Shown one piece after another: positions 1 through 9,339 of a stretch of 64,000 bases of DNA; position 1 is the stretch's first letter; each line of letters opens with the position of its first letter. A program made the position numbers and the translations under genes. The DNA is taken from the NCBI GenBank assembly GCA_951799405.1, contig OX637339.1, positions 17,980,001 through 18,044,000 on the forward strand, written 5' to 3'. The notes under the pieces were generated by a model that saw only the letters and a program-made list of their open reading frames with translations, had not been told where the DNA came from and did not search any database. Source of the DNA: Agapetus fuscipes (Eukaryota; Arthropoda; Insecta; Trichoptera; Glossosomatidae).

Positions 1-244
1 TGCTCATTTTTGAAACCGAAGTTGCATCATTGACTGTTTGGCATTGTACTTATGTGAGGAAGACGGAACGTGAACAGCGTATCAGACAGTCAAATCATCG
101 GGCATGTGTATTTTTTTTATGATTTGCGTTGATTATTTTGTGACGTCGAGAAACCATTTTCATGTTCTTTTTATCATGAAACAAGTTCAAAAAAAAAAGT
201 TTAGTTAAATTTTTCTACATACCCTGAGACTCATGTGGACCTTT

Positions 245-333
245 GGTCAATCTCCTCAATCTGATCACTCCATTCTTTTCTCGGTCGTCCCTTCCCTTTT
301 TTTCCTTTCACACTTTCTTTGTATATAATATGC
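245..333 (-). mobile_element. LINE-P C-terminal fragment, cut by a MITE
   Basis: On the minus strand this resembles the conserved coding end of LINE-P seen more completely at 55886-56182 (basic GKGRPRK-like stretch, then an acidic DQIEEI-like stretch). Similarity stops exactly where the MITE with a TAA duplication begins. Confidence 0.6.
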
Positions 334-336
334 TAA

Positions 337-633
337 GGGGCCGTCCATAAATTACGTCATCAATTTTGGCCGATTTTTGACCCCCCCCCCCCCCCCCCCC
401 CTACAATCATCATATAGTCATTATCTAATGACCCCCCTCCCCCTCTTGCTGTAATAATGGATGAGCTTAATAATTAATAATGTTACATTACTTGCATACT
501 ATATCGTATATTTTGTAAAAATTGGTATTTACAAGAACGACGTCACTTCTGGTACTCGTACATCATTTACCATCATCCGCAGACCAGACCCCCCCCCCCC
601 TTAATGCGAATGATGTAATATATGGACAGCCCC
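337..633. mobile_element. MITE, PIF/Harbinger-like, TAA target duplication
   Basis: Terminal inverted repeats begin GGGGCCGTCCATAAATTACG and end with the near-complement (GATGTAATATATGGACAGCCCC). TAA flanks both ends (334-336 and 634-636). Long C-runs lie just inside both ends. A second copy is at 60418-60709. The 3-bp TAA duplication fits PIF/Harbinger, but no transposase is present, so the superfamily is inferred. Confidence 0.8.
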
Positions 634-639
634 TAACGT

Positions 640-1090
640 TGAAAATACTAAAAGAATCAGATATTAATAATAGTGATTAAGTTTTCTTTTTAGCGTTAAA
701 ACAAAGGAGTATAAAAATGGTATTTAATCCGAAATCAGGGTATTATCATGATTTCCTAAAGGTGTGGGGGAATTCTGGAGTATTCCCATGATGGCGATCA
801 GGGTCCGCCATAGAGTCAAGTGGACCCCCGGCATGCTTGAAGTATACCCCCCATGGGAGAGCGCGGTAATGCCGACGGCCACTCGGGGGAGTTTCCCCGA
901 AAGTGGGGAAAATTTAATATCGCATTGAAATGGGGAAATTATTGGGAAGCTCTTGATTTATGGACAATGGCGGTTTCTGGGGGATTTTCTCGCATGGTAT
1001 TAAACAATAAATAATGTTTTTGATTAATTTAGTTCAAAAGGTTATTTTGTTGGCTAATTTTACAAAAATAGAATTTTGGTATTGCGTAGC
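640..1090. other. Unassigned intronic sequence
   Basis: No repeat shared with the rest of the window and no convincing ORF. It includes a locally GC-richer stretch (about 760-910) that reads like single-copy or ancient sequence. Confidence 0.4.
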
Positions 1091-1097
1091 GCATTTG

Positions 1098-1196
1098 CGT
1101 CTGGTGGCTACACGACAAATCGGACACTGACAAATAAGCCACACGACAGTTTATCCACAAAACTTTTCGGTCAACGACATTTCTGTCACGTACAAT
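1098..1196 (-). repeat. Degenerate 15-17 bp minisatellite, copy 1
   Basis: The reverse complement carries successive units related to GACCGAAATGTCGTT. The same array is found on the + strand at 5560-5690. It is followed directly by unrelated sequence and then a D repeat. Confidence 0.6.
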
Positions 1197-1307
1197 ATAA
1201 TTCAACAGACAGATTCATCACTGAAAACAACAATCAATAACAACTGCAGTAATTGCAACGGTTTTTTGAAAGGCAAATTTTCTGTGATGGCATTCCTTGT
1301 TATTCAA

Positions 1308-1560
1308 TTCCTTGACTTATAGGTTGGTATGAGGCTGACCACCCATACTGTAAAAAATGGTTCACTTTGCCAATGTCACCCCTGTTTCAGGGAATGTCGG
1401 CAAGAGTTGCAGGGCTTATGTTCATTTGAGGTTTGGATTTTATTTGTAAGTACACAATCAGCATTTGTAAGCGCGAACTACACGTGTTTGTTTGTGGGCA
1501 TACATCTGAGAGCTTTGAATGAATATATCCTTGCAACTTAGATTATAGATAGATTATAGA
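1308..1560 (+). repeat. D repeat, full length, GATTATA tail
   Basis: Starts at TTCCTTGACTTATAGGTTGG and ends at GCAACTTAGATTATAG. Landmarks in order: GTTCACTTTGCCAATGTCAC, a pyrimidine-rich hairpin CCCCTGTTTCAGGG, GTTGCAGGGCTTATGTTCAT, GCGCGAACT and a terminal microsatellite. It contains a 70-codon ORF (from 1329) that recurs only because the repeat does. Belongs to the subfamily with the ACATCTGAGAGCTTT motif. Confidence 0.85.
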
Positions 1561-1645
1561 ACGTAACATATAGTTACGTTAGCTTAGCTACGTTACTTAG
1601 GAATGTGCGTTTTCCATAGCGACGACCAAACTGGCAGAAAGCTTT

Positions 1646-1866
1646 TGAGGTGTCTAATCTTATCTAAGTTGCAAATATATATTCACATTTAAAATTCATA
1701 TTAAATGCATTCCCACAAACAGACACGTACAAATGCTGCATGTCTACTCACTACATAAAAACCTAATTTCAAATGAACATAAGCCCTACATTTCTTGCCG
1801 ACCTTCACTTGAAATAGGAGTGGCATTGGCAAAGTTAGTCTCATATCAACCTATAAGTCAAGGCAA
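1646..1866 (-). repeat. D repeat, reverse orientation, middle deleted
   Basis: Tail landmark CTAAGTTGCAAATATAT at the left and head CAACCTATAAGTCAAGG at the right. The stretch containing the GGTTCACTT motif is missing relative to the full-length copy at 1308. Confidence 0.8.
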
Positions 1867-2278
1867 GCCTGAAATAAATTTAAAAATGATAAAATTGCGA
1901 ACCAAATCTTGTACCTTTTTATCTTTCCTTTATCATTTTGGAATTTCGGACATTAAAAAAGTGGGTTGCAATTTTTTTTAAGAAATAAATAAAATTGCCA
2001 GTTTCCGAGTGAACAAGATAGCGTCGGTATTTTTAACTGTCACGGCTCCACCACTCTTGCGGACGTTTCCATTAAAATTTTCATTTCTTTTCTTCAACGC
2101 CTTCCTCTCATCTGACCCCTCGCACCTTTCTGTTTCGTGTCTTTCATTTCTCAAAGTAAAATAAAAGTAAAACAGTAATATTTTGACGTCGTGGCTAATT
2201 TTTTGATGTGTCAAAAAAAAGGAAAATTATAAGAATGACAATTAAATACAACAATATACACATGTAGAGGAAATTCAT

Positions 2279-2425
2279 GTGAAAGTGGCATTTATGTTAA
2301 AAAAAAAACAAAGTAATTTTAGAAGATTTAGTGAGAGACTGAGGAATGATTTTGTAAGAGAAGAATGTGGTGCAAGAGAAAGTGTGAGAGTGAAGATTAA
2401 AAGAAGTTTGTTAAGATGGTTTGGG
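2279..2425 (+). mobile_element. LINE-P C-terminal fragment, left half of an interrupted copy
   Basis: Encodes a degraded version of the LINE-P sequence leading to LLRWFG. The reading continues across the inserted CR1-like LINE into 2833-3045, which resumes at the MERMNEERL part of the same domain. Confidence 0.7.
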
Positions 2426-2832
2426 CGTGATGATGATGATGAGTTAATGATTTCTTTATAGCGCCGTTTCGTGATGTAGTCACTCCAAGGGCGCTGGTGC
2501 AAACGATGCCAAAAATTTGCTTGTCTTCAGTGCATTTCGGAACTTTCCATGGTCCTCTAGCTCTCTCACATGATGTGGCAGGTGGTTCCAGGCCAGAGGG
2601 CCAGCAACTGCAAATGCACGCTCTCCAAATATTGTGTTACCTCTTCTTATGGGTTCTTCAATCCTTGATTTGGCTCCAATCTCAGCCGAGCGCAGTGTGA
2701 GGCTTTTTTTGCCGAGGGTGACTGGTTTGATTAAATCAGCGATATATTTGGGTGTTTTTCCAAATAAAGCTTTGTGGACCATCGTGCACACTTTGAACTC
2801 GATGCGCTCCGGTATACGGAGCCAGTGAAGCT
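2426..2832 (-). mobile_element. CR1/L2-like LINE 3' end, inserted in LINE-P
   Basis: The minus strand encodes a reverse-transcriptase C-terminal region with the CR1/L2-type order: LHWLRIPERIEFK, VHKALFGKTPKYI, then GERAFAVAGPLAWNHLPHHV. It ends in an (ATC)n microsatellite tail (TCATCATCATC on the minus strand). It is a 5'-truncated, probably dead copy. Close relatives are at 6958-7228 and 56850-57045. Confidence 0.8.
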
Positions 2833-3045
2833 TGAAGGCATATGGAGAGAATGAATGAGGAAAGACTTACGAAGAAGGTATATGTTGCAAGAATAGATGG
2901 ATGTCGTGGTAGAGGAGACCGAGAAAGTTATGGGTGGACCAAATTTCCGAAATAGCGAATGAATGGGATATCCAGAGTCATAATAAAAGGAGAGCTCTTA
3001 TGAAAAAGGTTATGACTCTGGATGAAATGATTTGTCATCCAAAAA
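2833..3045 (+). mobile_element. LINE-P C-terminal fragment, right half
   Basis: Resumes LINE-P after the nested LINE: MERMNEERLTKKVY, then frameshifted remnants of the RGRGRPRK stretch and of the MKKVMTLDEM stretch. Broken by several frameshifts. Confidence 0.7.
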
Positions 3046-3082
3046 ATGACAAAAAAAAAACATTACTGTCAAATCACAAAAC

Positions 3083-3172
3083 AAAATGTCTACCATATTC
3101 TAAAATATAAATGTAAGATTTTAGAATATGGTAGACATTTTTTCTCACACAAAACAAAATGTCTACCATATT
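3083..3172. repeat. Perfect 24-bp inverted repeat with a third direct copy
   Basis: Arms 3083-3106 and 3118-3141 are perfectly complementary around an 11-nt loop. The first 19 nt of the left side (ACAAAATGTCTACCATATT) recur in direct orientation at 3154-3172. It lies immediately downstream of the LINE-P fragment and is not seen elsewhere. Confidence 0.85.
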
Positions 3173-3439
3173 AATTATTAATAATCTAGACAAGACGGAC
3201 AATAGGAAAGTCTTATCTATCTATTGTTGGTATGTATGGTAAGCGCCAAACCAAGCGGCCCTGCTTGGCCACATACTCGCTGCTCTAATGTCTGTTTCTA
3301 GAGGAGTTTGTCGCATTAGCGACAGATCGGCTGCATGAGATAGTGTGAAATTGGACCCCGGATTATAATTCTAGTGCTGGGCTTGAATCCCGACAGTTAA
3401 AAGAATAATTTGTGCTATTAGGATGTCGTTAACTGCGAT

Positions 3440-3695
3440 TTATATTTTACGCATGCCCCACAAGCAGACATGTGTCAGTTTTCGCACTTACAAAATAAAA
3501 TCCCATATCTGAAGTAAAACCAGTAGTGAAACAGAATATACTCGGTGTAATCTAAAACAAATATTGTTTTATTTTTTTATAAACCCCAGTACTCCTGTTG
3601 GCTGCCTCTAAAATGGGTATGACATTGGCAAAGTAAATCGGTTTTCACAGTATACTCGTACGTGGTCAGCCTCATACCAATATCCTATATATAGG
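3440..3695 (-). repeat. D repeat, reverse, strongly diverged
   Basis: Recognisable by GACATTGGCAAAGT and by GTCAGCCTCATACCAATA at its right edge. The centre is heavily substituted, so this is an old copy. Confidence 0.6.
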
Positions 3696-3706
3696 TTGCA
3701 AAGGTT

Positions 3707-4002
3707 GACCGCTCCGTAGTCCAAGTGGTAACACTTCGGGCTCGTAACTGGACGGTTATGGGTTCGAATCCCGGCGGAGCACAAAAATGTGCCATTTATG
3801 TTTTCAAATTTGCTCTTCGCTGGGTTGAAAAATTCATAAACCTTTACCGAAGACCGGTCATCAAAAGGTCCATCCAGCCTTACAACAACTGGGTCTTGCT
3901 TGAGAATTGGCGCTTTCTACAGCGACGACCAAGCTCGCAGAGGGCTCTTGAGGTGTGATACACACAAAAACAGCGCTCACCAAATAAATCAGCCTATTTT
4001 TT
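3707..4002 (+). mobile_element. SINE-A, essentially full length
   Basis: tRNA-derived head with box A-like TAGTCCAAGTGGTAACAC and box B GGGTTCGAATCCC ending CGGCGGAGCA. The body contains GCTCTTCGCTGGGTTGAAAA, GGTCCATCCAGCCTTACA and GCGACGACCAAGCTCGCAG. The 3' part AGGTGTGATACACACAAAAA-CAGCGCTCACCAAATAAATC precedes a T-rich run. This is the reference copy for the family; the RNA polymerase III boxes look intact. Confidence 0.9.
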
Positions 4003-4079
4003 TTTTTTTTTTTTTTCATTTTTTTAATTGAAAGGTGTATAAACGATTAAAATCATACTTCAGTTCGTGCTTACAATTT

Positions 4080-4280
4080 CTGAGAGCGCTTATTCCCAAG
4101 GAAGAACCTATTTCTGTAATGCTCGATGGACCATTGGTGACTGGTCTTTGGTAAAGGCAGAGGAAACTTTTATGCCAACGTCGAGTATAAATCTGCTTTT
4201 TTCGTGCTTTGCCGGGAATCGAACCCAAGACCTTCCTATTACGAGTCCTTGCGTTAACCACTTAGCTACGACCTGTTGAT
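4080..4280 (-). mobile_element. SINE-A, reverse, 3' truncated
   Basis: On the minus strand the tRNA-like head lies at about 4205-4275 and the body runs leftward to the TGAGAGCGCTTATTC region. It is diverged. Together with the + copy at 3707 it forms a tail-to-tail pair about 80 bp apart. Confidence 0.75.
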
Positions 4281-4639
4281 AGCAACAAACCGTACAGCAT
4301 GTAAAGAACCAATACTAATTTTATAAACCCGGAATTCATTTGCTTCCAAAACAGGTTGTATAGGCGAATACCGGTTTTTTGCCATCCCTACTTCGAAACA
4401 AGACTGCATTTAACAAACACGCGAATTTAAACTTAAATCCCATAGAAATAAAGACTACAATAGCATATTGTATAAATGAAACTAAATGATATCAAATTTC
4501 TCGAAGAAATAGTCCTATGTCTTTACATAAGTCTAACTTCATTTTACAAGATTCAATATTTTTAAAAATATTTTGAGGTCGGCAAGTGAATTGGCATAGG
4601 CAATATTTTACCGTCACCCGGCCAGGTTGCTAGGAAAAA

Positions 4640-4850
4640 GGCTTAAAAATAAGATTCATATTACATGCGTTCTGACAAACAGACACATGAGATCACGCTT
4701 ACACATGCCCTATATATTATTATATTAAATATTTAATAAACATAAGCCATTGAACTATTGCCGACCTTCCCTGAAACAGGGGTGATTTTTGCAAAGTGCA
4801 CAATTTTTTTTTTGAATATGGGTAGTCAGCCTCATACCAACGTATTAGTT
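4640..4850 (-). repeat. D repeat, reverse, with a small AT insertion
   Basis: Typical GACCTTCCCTGAAACAGGGG and head CAGCCTCATACCAACG are present. An AT-rich stretch of about 40 bp interrupts the middle, and there is no tail microsatellite. Confidence 0.7.
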
Positions 4851-4964
4851 AAGAAATGTACAACATAAATAAATAAAAAATATTTTGGTGTTTAAGGTAT
4901 CAACCTATTTCATACAGAAGTAAAAAATATATAATATCCTAATTTTTTCTTTTTTTCTTTACAG

Positions 4965-5030
4965 GTATGGCAGCTCCAACGTCCATATTGAGATTTCGAC
5001 CATTTTTGGCTATCGTGGCAACACTATCCT
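4965..5030 (+). CDS. sns/hbs: Nephrin-family Ig adhesion protein, exon with start codon and signal peptide
   Basis: A strong acceptor (TTTTTTCTTTACAG) ends at 4964. ATG follows two bases later (4967), so an upstream untranslated exon must lie outside the window. The 21 codons read MAAPTSILRFRPFLAIVATLS, split here as MAAPTSILRF then RPFLAIVATLS. This is a basic start followed by a hydrophobic core, as expected for a secretory signal peptide. Donor GTAAGT begins at 5031. The exon ends in phase 1: the leftover T joins GT of the exon at 48549 to make Cys22. Taken alone the exon is short. I accept it because splice sites, phase and signal-peptide character all agree with the downstream Ig exons. 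The family (nephrin, Drosophila Sns and Hibris) encodes type I membrane proteins that mediate cell recognition, for example in myoblast fusion and nephrocyte diaphragms. Confidence 0.72.
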
Positions 5031-5159
5031 GTAAGTAACCTTAATTTTTATAGCTCAGATAGTAGAACGCTTGCGTTCCATGCTAGAGAGCTGGTATCCG
5101 ATCCCCACTAAGGGTGTTGGATATTATTTTCCGTTTATGTGTTTATTGTAACCGTTACG

Positions 5160-5275
5160 CTGTGGCGGTTCCACTAAGGGTGGCCAGAACCTCTGCAGAG
5201 TCTCCGTCCGCTTTTCCTATCCTAACATATATAGTTACTTCTCTCAGTTCATTCATACCCATCACGTTTCCTTTA
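5160..5275 (-). mobile_element. LINE-P 3' coding end, fragment
   Basis: Minus strand: MGMNELREV-like codons, then the RLCRGSGHP-type ending and a stop, with GGCCACCCTTAGTGGAA. This is the non-D type of LINE-P terminus, as at 55886. Confidence 0.6.
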
Positions 5276-5284
5276 TTTCAATCT

Positions 5285-5527
5285 TTAATCTAAGTTGCAA
5301 AGATATGTAACATTGAAGATTCACATTGTATGCATTCTCACAAGCAGACACGTATATACAAGTTCGCGCTTACACATGCCGCATGTGAACCTACAACATA
5401 AAAACCCAATCTCAAATGAACGTAAGCCCTGCAACTCTTGCCGACTTTCCCTAAAACAGGGGTGACATTGGCAAAGTGAACCATTTTCTACATCATGGGT
5501 GGTCAGCCACATACCAACCTATAAGTC
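5285..5527 (-). repeat. D repeat, reverse, full length
   Basis: Begins with AATCTAAGTTGCAAAGATAT (tail side) and ends with ACCAACCTATAAGTCAAAGA (head side). Belongs to the subfamily with CATGCCGCATGTGAACCTAC. Confidence 0.85.
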
Positions 5528-5559
5528 AAAGAGCAGTAGCTGTCTTTGGAGCATATTAT

Positions 5560-5690
5560 ATTATATGTGACCGAAATGTCGTTGACCGAAAAGTTGTGTG
5601 GATGAACTGTCGTGTTGCCGATTTGTCCATGGCCGAACTGTCTGTGAACGGGTTGTCCGCAACCAATTTGTCGTGGAACACGCAAATAAA
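5560..5690 (+). repeat. 15-17 bp minisatellite with a pentapeptide-like reading frame
   Basis: Roughly seven degenerate units (GACCGAAATGTCGTT, GACCGAAAAGTTGTG, GCCGATTTGTCCATG, GCCGAACTGTCTGTG and so on). In one frame it reads VADLSMAELSVNGLSATNLS, superficially like pentapeptide repeats. It starts right after a D repeat head. A reverse-orientation copy lies at 1098-1196. Confidence 0.65.
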
Positions 5691-6111
5691 GATTTCTAGG
5701 TCATATTTTCTGAGATGAAAAAAATTGGAAAAACGTATTACGATAAAAGCAAAATAAACAAACAAACCTTTCATCCCTTATTTTAAATTAATACATCTCT
5801 CGATCAAAGCGACGTTTTCGTACGATCCCATCCTGAAGGGAGGATATGATGGAGTTATATAAAAATGTATATATAATAGTAATAATATTATACATGAGAC
5901 AATATCCAATTCCTTTAAAAATATGGATTCAATAAAGAAATGTATGTATGCCTAAATCAATACAGGCTCCGGGAACTGAATTTAGCTGAAACAACGCTGC
6001 GTACATATTCTCATTCCGAAACCCCCCAAGAGATGGTGCTTTACACGATGCATGAATTTATTTGTGTCTCAATTACCCCTTAAAAATTTTTTTTTTTGGT
6101 TTCTATGTTGC

Positions 6112-6320
6112 TTAGTTTATAGGTTGGTATGCGACTGACCACCTATGCTGTAGAAAATGTTTCACTTTGCTTATGTCACCCCTGTTTCAGGGAAGGTCGG
6201 CAAGAGTTGCAGGGTGTATGTTCATTTGAGAATTGTGTTGTACGCTTATTATGTTTGCTTTTAAGAATGCATTTTATATGAATTCTCAATATTACATATC
6301 TTTGCAACTAAGATTAGTAC
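6112..6320 (+). repeat. D repeat, internally shortened
   Basis: Head TTATAGGTTGGTATGCGACT, hairpin region and CATATCTTTGCAACTAAGATTA are present. About 40 bp around the GCGCGAACT motif is missing or scrambled. Confidence 0.8.
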
Positions 6321-6324
6321 TGCT

Positions 6325-6575
6325 GTACTGTACTCTACTATATCCGGCCGCCATTACACTAGGAGTGGCCGGGACCTCCATAGATGCGTCTTCACTTTTT
6401 TCCGTCCTTGCATATCCCTTTCATCTCCTAAGCATTCGTCACTTTCCTCATACATACTCTTCTCTTATTCTCAATCGGCAGGTTCCATTCTTTCGCAATC
6501 TCACATATTTGGTCTTTCTATTTCTTCCTTGGTTTTCCCTTTCCACGCTTTCCTCTGACACTACGGTTATCTATA
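6325..6575 (-). mobile_element. LINE-P C-terminal coding fragment with (ACAGT)-type tail
   Basis: The minus strand reads through the GRPRK, IWEIAKEWNLP and MRKVTNA-like regions, then KRRLWRSRPLLV-like codons. It ends in GTAATGGCGGCCGGATA followed by TAGTAGAGTACAGTACAG. This tail differs from the D tail carried by other LINE-P copies. Confidence 0.7.
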
Positions 6576-6599
6576 ATTAATGTTAGATAGTTATTCAAT

Positions 6600-6957
6600 T
6601 ATTTAAGATTTATATGAAACGCTGCTCACAAGTATACACGTTTATACTTGTACACTTAAAAAAAAAACTTACATAAAAATAAACCTTGCAACTCCTGCAG
6701 CCCTTCTCTGAAATCGGGGTGGTGTTGGCAATAGTAAATCAAGATTGTACCTACAGCACGGGGCTCAGCTTTATACTAACCTATTCTTCTAGGAAAAAAA
6801 ACTAAGAGCTAAGAGAAACGAAAATTTAAGATACATTCAATCAATAAAAAAACTTAAATTTAATATGAATTTAAGTGAAATTATAATTGAGAGCCCTAGC
6901 CGCCAACATAGAAAATCAACTGCCATTTCTTTCGATGCTTGTATACTTCTTTTATTA
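6600..6957 (-). mobile_element. LINE-P 3' end with its D tail, left part of an interrupted copy
   Basis: From right to left on the minus strand: the KEVYKHRKKWQLIF-like C-terminus and stop (near 6890-6957), a spacer of about 100 bp, and a degraded D (6600-6785). The coding part continues beyond a nested LINE into 7229-7285. Confidence 0.7.
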
Positions 6958-7228
6958 CTGCGCTCGGCTGAGACTGGAGCCAAATCAAGGATTGAAGAAC
7001 CAATAAGAAGAGTTAACACAATGTTTGGAGAGCGTGCATTTGCAGTTGCTGGTCCTCTGGCCTGGTACCACCTGCCACATCATGTGAGAGAGCTAGAGGA
7101 CCATGCAAAGTTCCCGAATGCACTGAAGACAAGCAAATTTCTGGATCGTTTGCACCAGCGCCCTTGGAGTGACTACATCACGAAACGGCGCTATAAAAAA
7201 ATCATCAACTCATCATCATCATCATCAT
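6958..7228 (+). mobile_element. CR1/L2-like LINE 3' end nested in LINE-P
   Basis: Encodes LRSAETGAKSRIEEPIRRVN and MFGERAFAVAGPLAWYHLPH, then a (TCA)n tail. The flanks TTCTTTTATT on the left and TTCATTTTATT on the right look like a target duplication of about 10-11 bp. Reading frame is open from 6865 to 7281, but only the last ~90 codons of the element belong to it. Confidence 0.82.
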
Positions 7229-7285
7229 TCATTTTATTCGGAGTCATAACCCTATTCACGCATTCTCTCCATTTGTTATGACTCT
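7229..7285 (-). mobile_element. LINE-P fragment, right part of the interrupted copy
   Basis: The minus strand carries the GTTATGACTCCGAATAAAATG relic of the MKKVMTLDEM segment, continuing the copy at 6600-6957. Confidence 0.55.
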
Positions 7286-7369
7286 GAAGAGAGTTTGCAA
7301 TTTACTTTATGGACTTATTTTTCTTCTTCTTTTGGTAGCACTTCTATCAAGGATCGGCGATCTAAATCT

Positions 7370-7622
7370 AAATCTTAATCTAAGTTGCAAAGATATGTAT
7401 CATTTTTGATTCATATAAAATTCATTCCTACAATCAGACACGCATAATTTCACGCTCAAACATGCTGTATGTGGACCTGCAATATAAAAAAAACAATCTC
7501 AAATGAACATAAGCCCTGCAACTCTTGCCGACCTTTCCTCAAACAGGGGTGACATTGGCAAAGTGAACCATTTTTTACAGTATGGGTGATCAGCCTCATA
7601 CCAACCTATAAGTCAAGGATCA
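7370..7622 (-). repeat. D repeat, reverse, full length
   Basis: Tail AAATCTAAATCTTAATCTAAG at the left edge; head ACCAACCTATAAGTCAAGGA at the right. The central hairpin is slightly altered (CCTCAAACAGGGG). Confidence 0.85.
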
Positions 7623-7789
7623 TCATGACTATTTTGACCTTGGATGCTGCGCCTCGAAACGGGGACTTTTAGAAAGTTATACGTGCGTAAAAAAATATCT
7701 GGAAAATAAAACTGTTTCCCTAAAACATATTCAAAACATTTACAAAAAATATCAATTGAAATTCTTTTTTACCCTTTTTGTGTTTTTTT

Positions 7790-8175
7790 TTTCCTGTCTC
7801 GGTCATTGAAGGGTTGCCATAACCCAATAGAGCTCCGAAAAGAGACAAATGGAACACGTTAAAAATTGAATTTCCATCCCTTACGTTCTCACCCTATTAT
7901 TTTTGCGCCCCAAAGAAAATTTCCTAAGGCCCCAAATTGTATTATAAGTGTATTTACTCCCTTTTTTTTGTTCTTTATATATATCTGCTTATACCTAGGA
8001 AATTCCTCAAGTCTAGGAATTCTGCGTGTATAGGTAATGTTATATTGAGGTATTTTGTGTCTGGAAAAAGGTTTTTTAAGGGTTAAATATTCGATATACC
8101 GTATGTTTTTTGTTCGAGTCGTATTTCATTTTTAAATTTGAATATCATTTATGTTTTGGATCTATCTATGTCTTA
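7790..8175. other. Unassigned AT-rich intronic sequence
   Basis: No repeat match, no coding signal. Confidence 0.4.
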
Positions 8176-8177
8176 AT

Positions 8178-8258
8178 AATATCGGTACCTTAAAGGTTTA
8201 ACTGAATAAGTGACATATTGAGCTAACATAGGTTTCTCAGATGAATGCACCTTTTTCC
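8178..8258 (-). repeat. End fragment of an unnamed repeat next to SINE-A
   Basis: Contains AACTGAATAAGTGACATATTGAGC and GGTTTCTCAGATGAATGCAC, given here in two pieces. The reverse complements recur near 12396, 14970-15010 and 57620-57670, several times next to SINE-A heads. It is probably one end of a transposon that I cannot classify. Confidence 0.5.
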
Positions 8259-8260
8259 CT

Positions 8261-8496
8261 TGACCGGTACGTAGTCTAGTGGTAACGCTTCGGACTCTTA
8301 AATGGAAGGTTGTGGGTTCAAATCCCGGCGGAGCATAAAAAATAAACCATTTATATTTTCTGATATGCTCTTCGCTGGGTTGAAAAATTCATAAACCTTT
8401 ACTAATGACCGGTCACTAAAGGTCCATCCAGCCTTATAGCAACTGAGTCTTGCTTGAGAATTGGCGCTTTGTAGCGACGACCAAGCTCGCAAAAAG
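8261..8496 (+). mobile_element. SINE-A, first half of an A-B composite
   Basis: Intact-looking head with TAGTCTAGTGGTAACGCTTC and GGGTTCAAATCCCGG. The body runs to GACGACCAAGCTCGC and then, instead of the usual SINE-A 3' tail, joins SINE-B through AAAAAGTCCGG. The same junction occurs at about 37167 and 49842. Confidence 0.85.
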
Positions 8497-8835
8497 TCCG
8501 GTTGATAGCTCAGTTGGTAAAGTGATTGCATTCCATGCCGAGAGGTCGGATTCTAATCCCACCGAGGATGTCAGAAATGATTTCCCGTTTCTACATATAT
8601 CGATTTTAAACCCAAAATAAATACTGGCAATGTGTACTAAGCCTTCACAAGAAATGTGAACCAGCCCCCGCGGGACCTGGAAAACCTCCACTTCAACTGA
8701 AAGTGGTTGGTGTGATGCCGGCCTGCTTACCCGTAAAAATAGATAGGTCCCGAATCGCCACATGCGATTCCTTCGAGGATATCGCAGGCAAGAAGGCACA
8801 CTATATGTGCAACTTAGTGGAAGTAATTTGGAACT
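8497..8835 (+). mobile_element. SINE-B, second half of an A-B composite
   Basis: tRNA-derived head GTTGATAGCTCAGTTGGTAA with a box B-like GGTCGGATTCTAATCC. Then TGTCAGAAATGATTTCCCG, an imperfect inverted repeat around CTTCAACTGAAAGTGG, and the family's end near CACTATATGTGCAACTTA. Diverged. Confidence 0.8.
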
Positions 8836-8839
8836 TCCC

Positions 8840-9335
8840 CCTCGGGAGCAGAAAAACTTCCATTTCAAGTATTTTGCGTAAGCCTACTCCTACCTTTGAA
8901 AATAAGAAGGTTCGACGCTCATGCGGATTCTTCTAGGACAAGGCAGTGAGAAGTACCTACCTTACGTTATTTGCCCTTTTATTTTGTCGTTTTTTTTTGC
9001 TATCAACAAGGCTTGTTTAAGGTAACATACCTTCAATACATTAAGGTCACGTATTTTTTATTCGATTTTTAAATAACTTGTTTGTGGGAACCAGAACACG
9101 ACGTTTTAAACGGACCAATCAGAGGCTTGCATTTTTTTTATTTCACGTACTTATATAATTACCGCAGTACAAGTACAAAGCACTGCGTGAATCTCACTTT
9201 GCGAGAGGCAAAAATGTATGGAATATACGACGGCACTCCTAGAGAGTGATTTAGTTTTCATATATTTTTTCGATTTACGCTATAGAGGTGAGTCTACGTG
9301 ATGTTTTATACTAGAGGCAGTATACTTTTAAGATC
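8840..9335. other. Unassigned intronic sequence
   Basis: No feature recognised. The stretch at 8840-8930 may be an extra diverged fragment of SINE-B-like sequence (it repeats CCTCGGGAGCAG and CTTCCATTTCAAG). Confidence 0.35.
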
Positions 9336-9339
9336 AGTA

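Noticed and set aside
1329..1541. A recurring 70-residue peptide (MRLTTHTVKNGSLCQCHPCF...) that looked like a microprotein family, also at 10918 and 29908
   Set aside because: It lies wholly inside D. In most D copies the frame is broken, and the conservation is at DNA level across non-coding parts as well.
3707..3785. tRNA genes at SINE-A, SINE-B and SINE-C heads
   Set aside because: Heads lack convincing acceptor pairing, are followed by SINE bodies and occur as diverged families, so they are tRNA-derived SINE promoters and not functional tRNAs.
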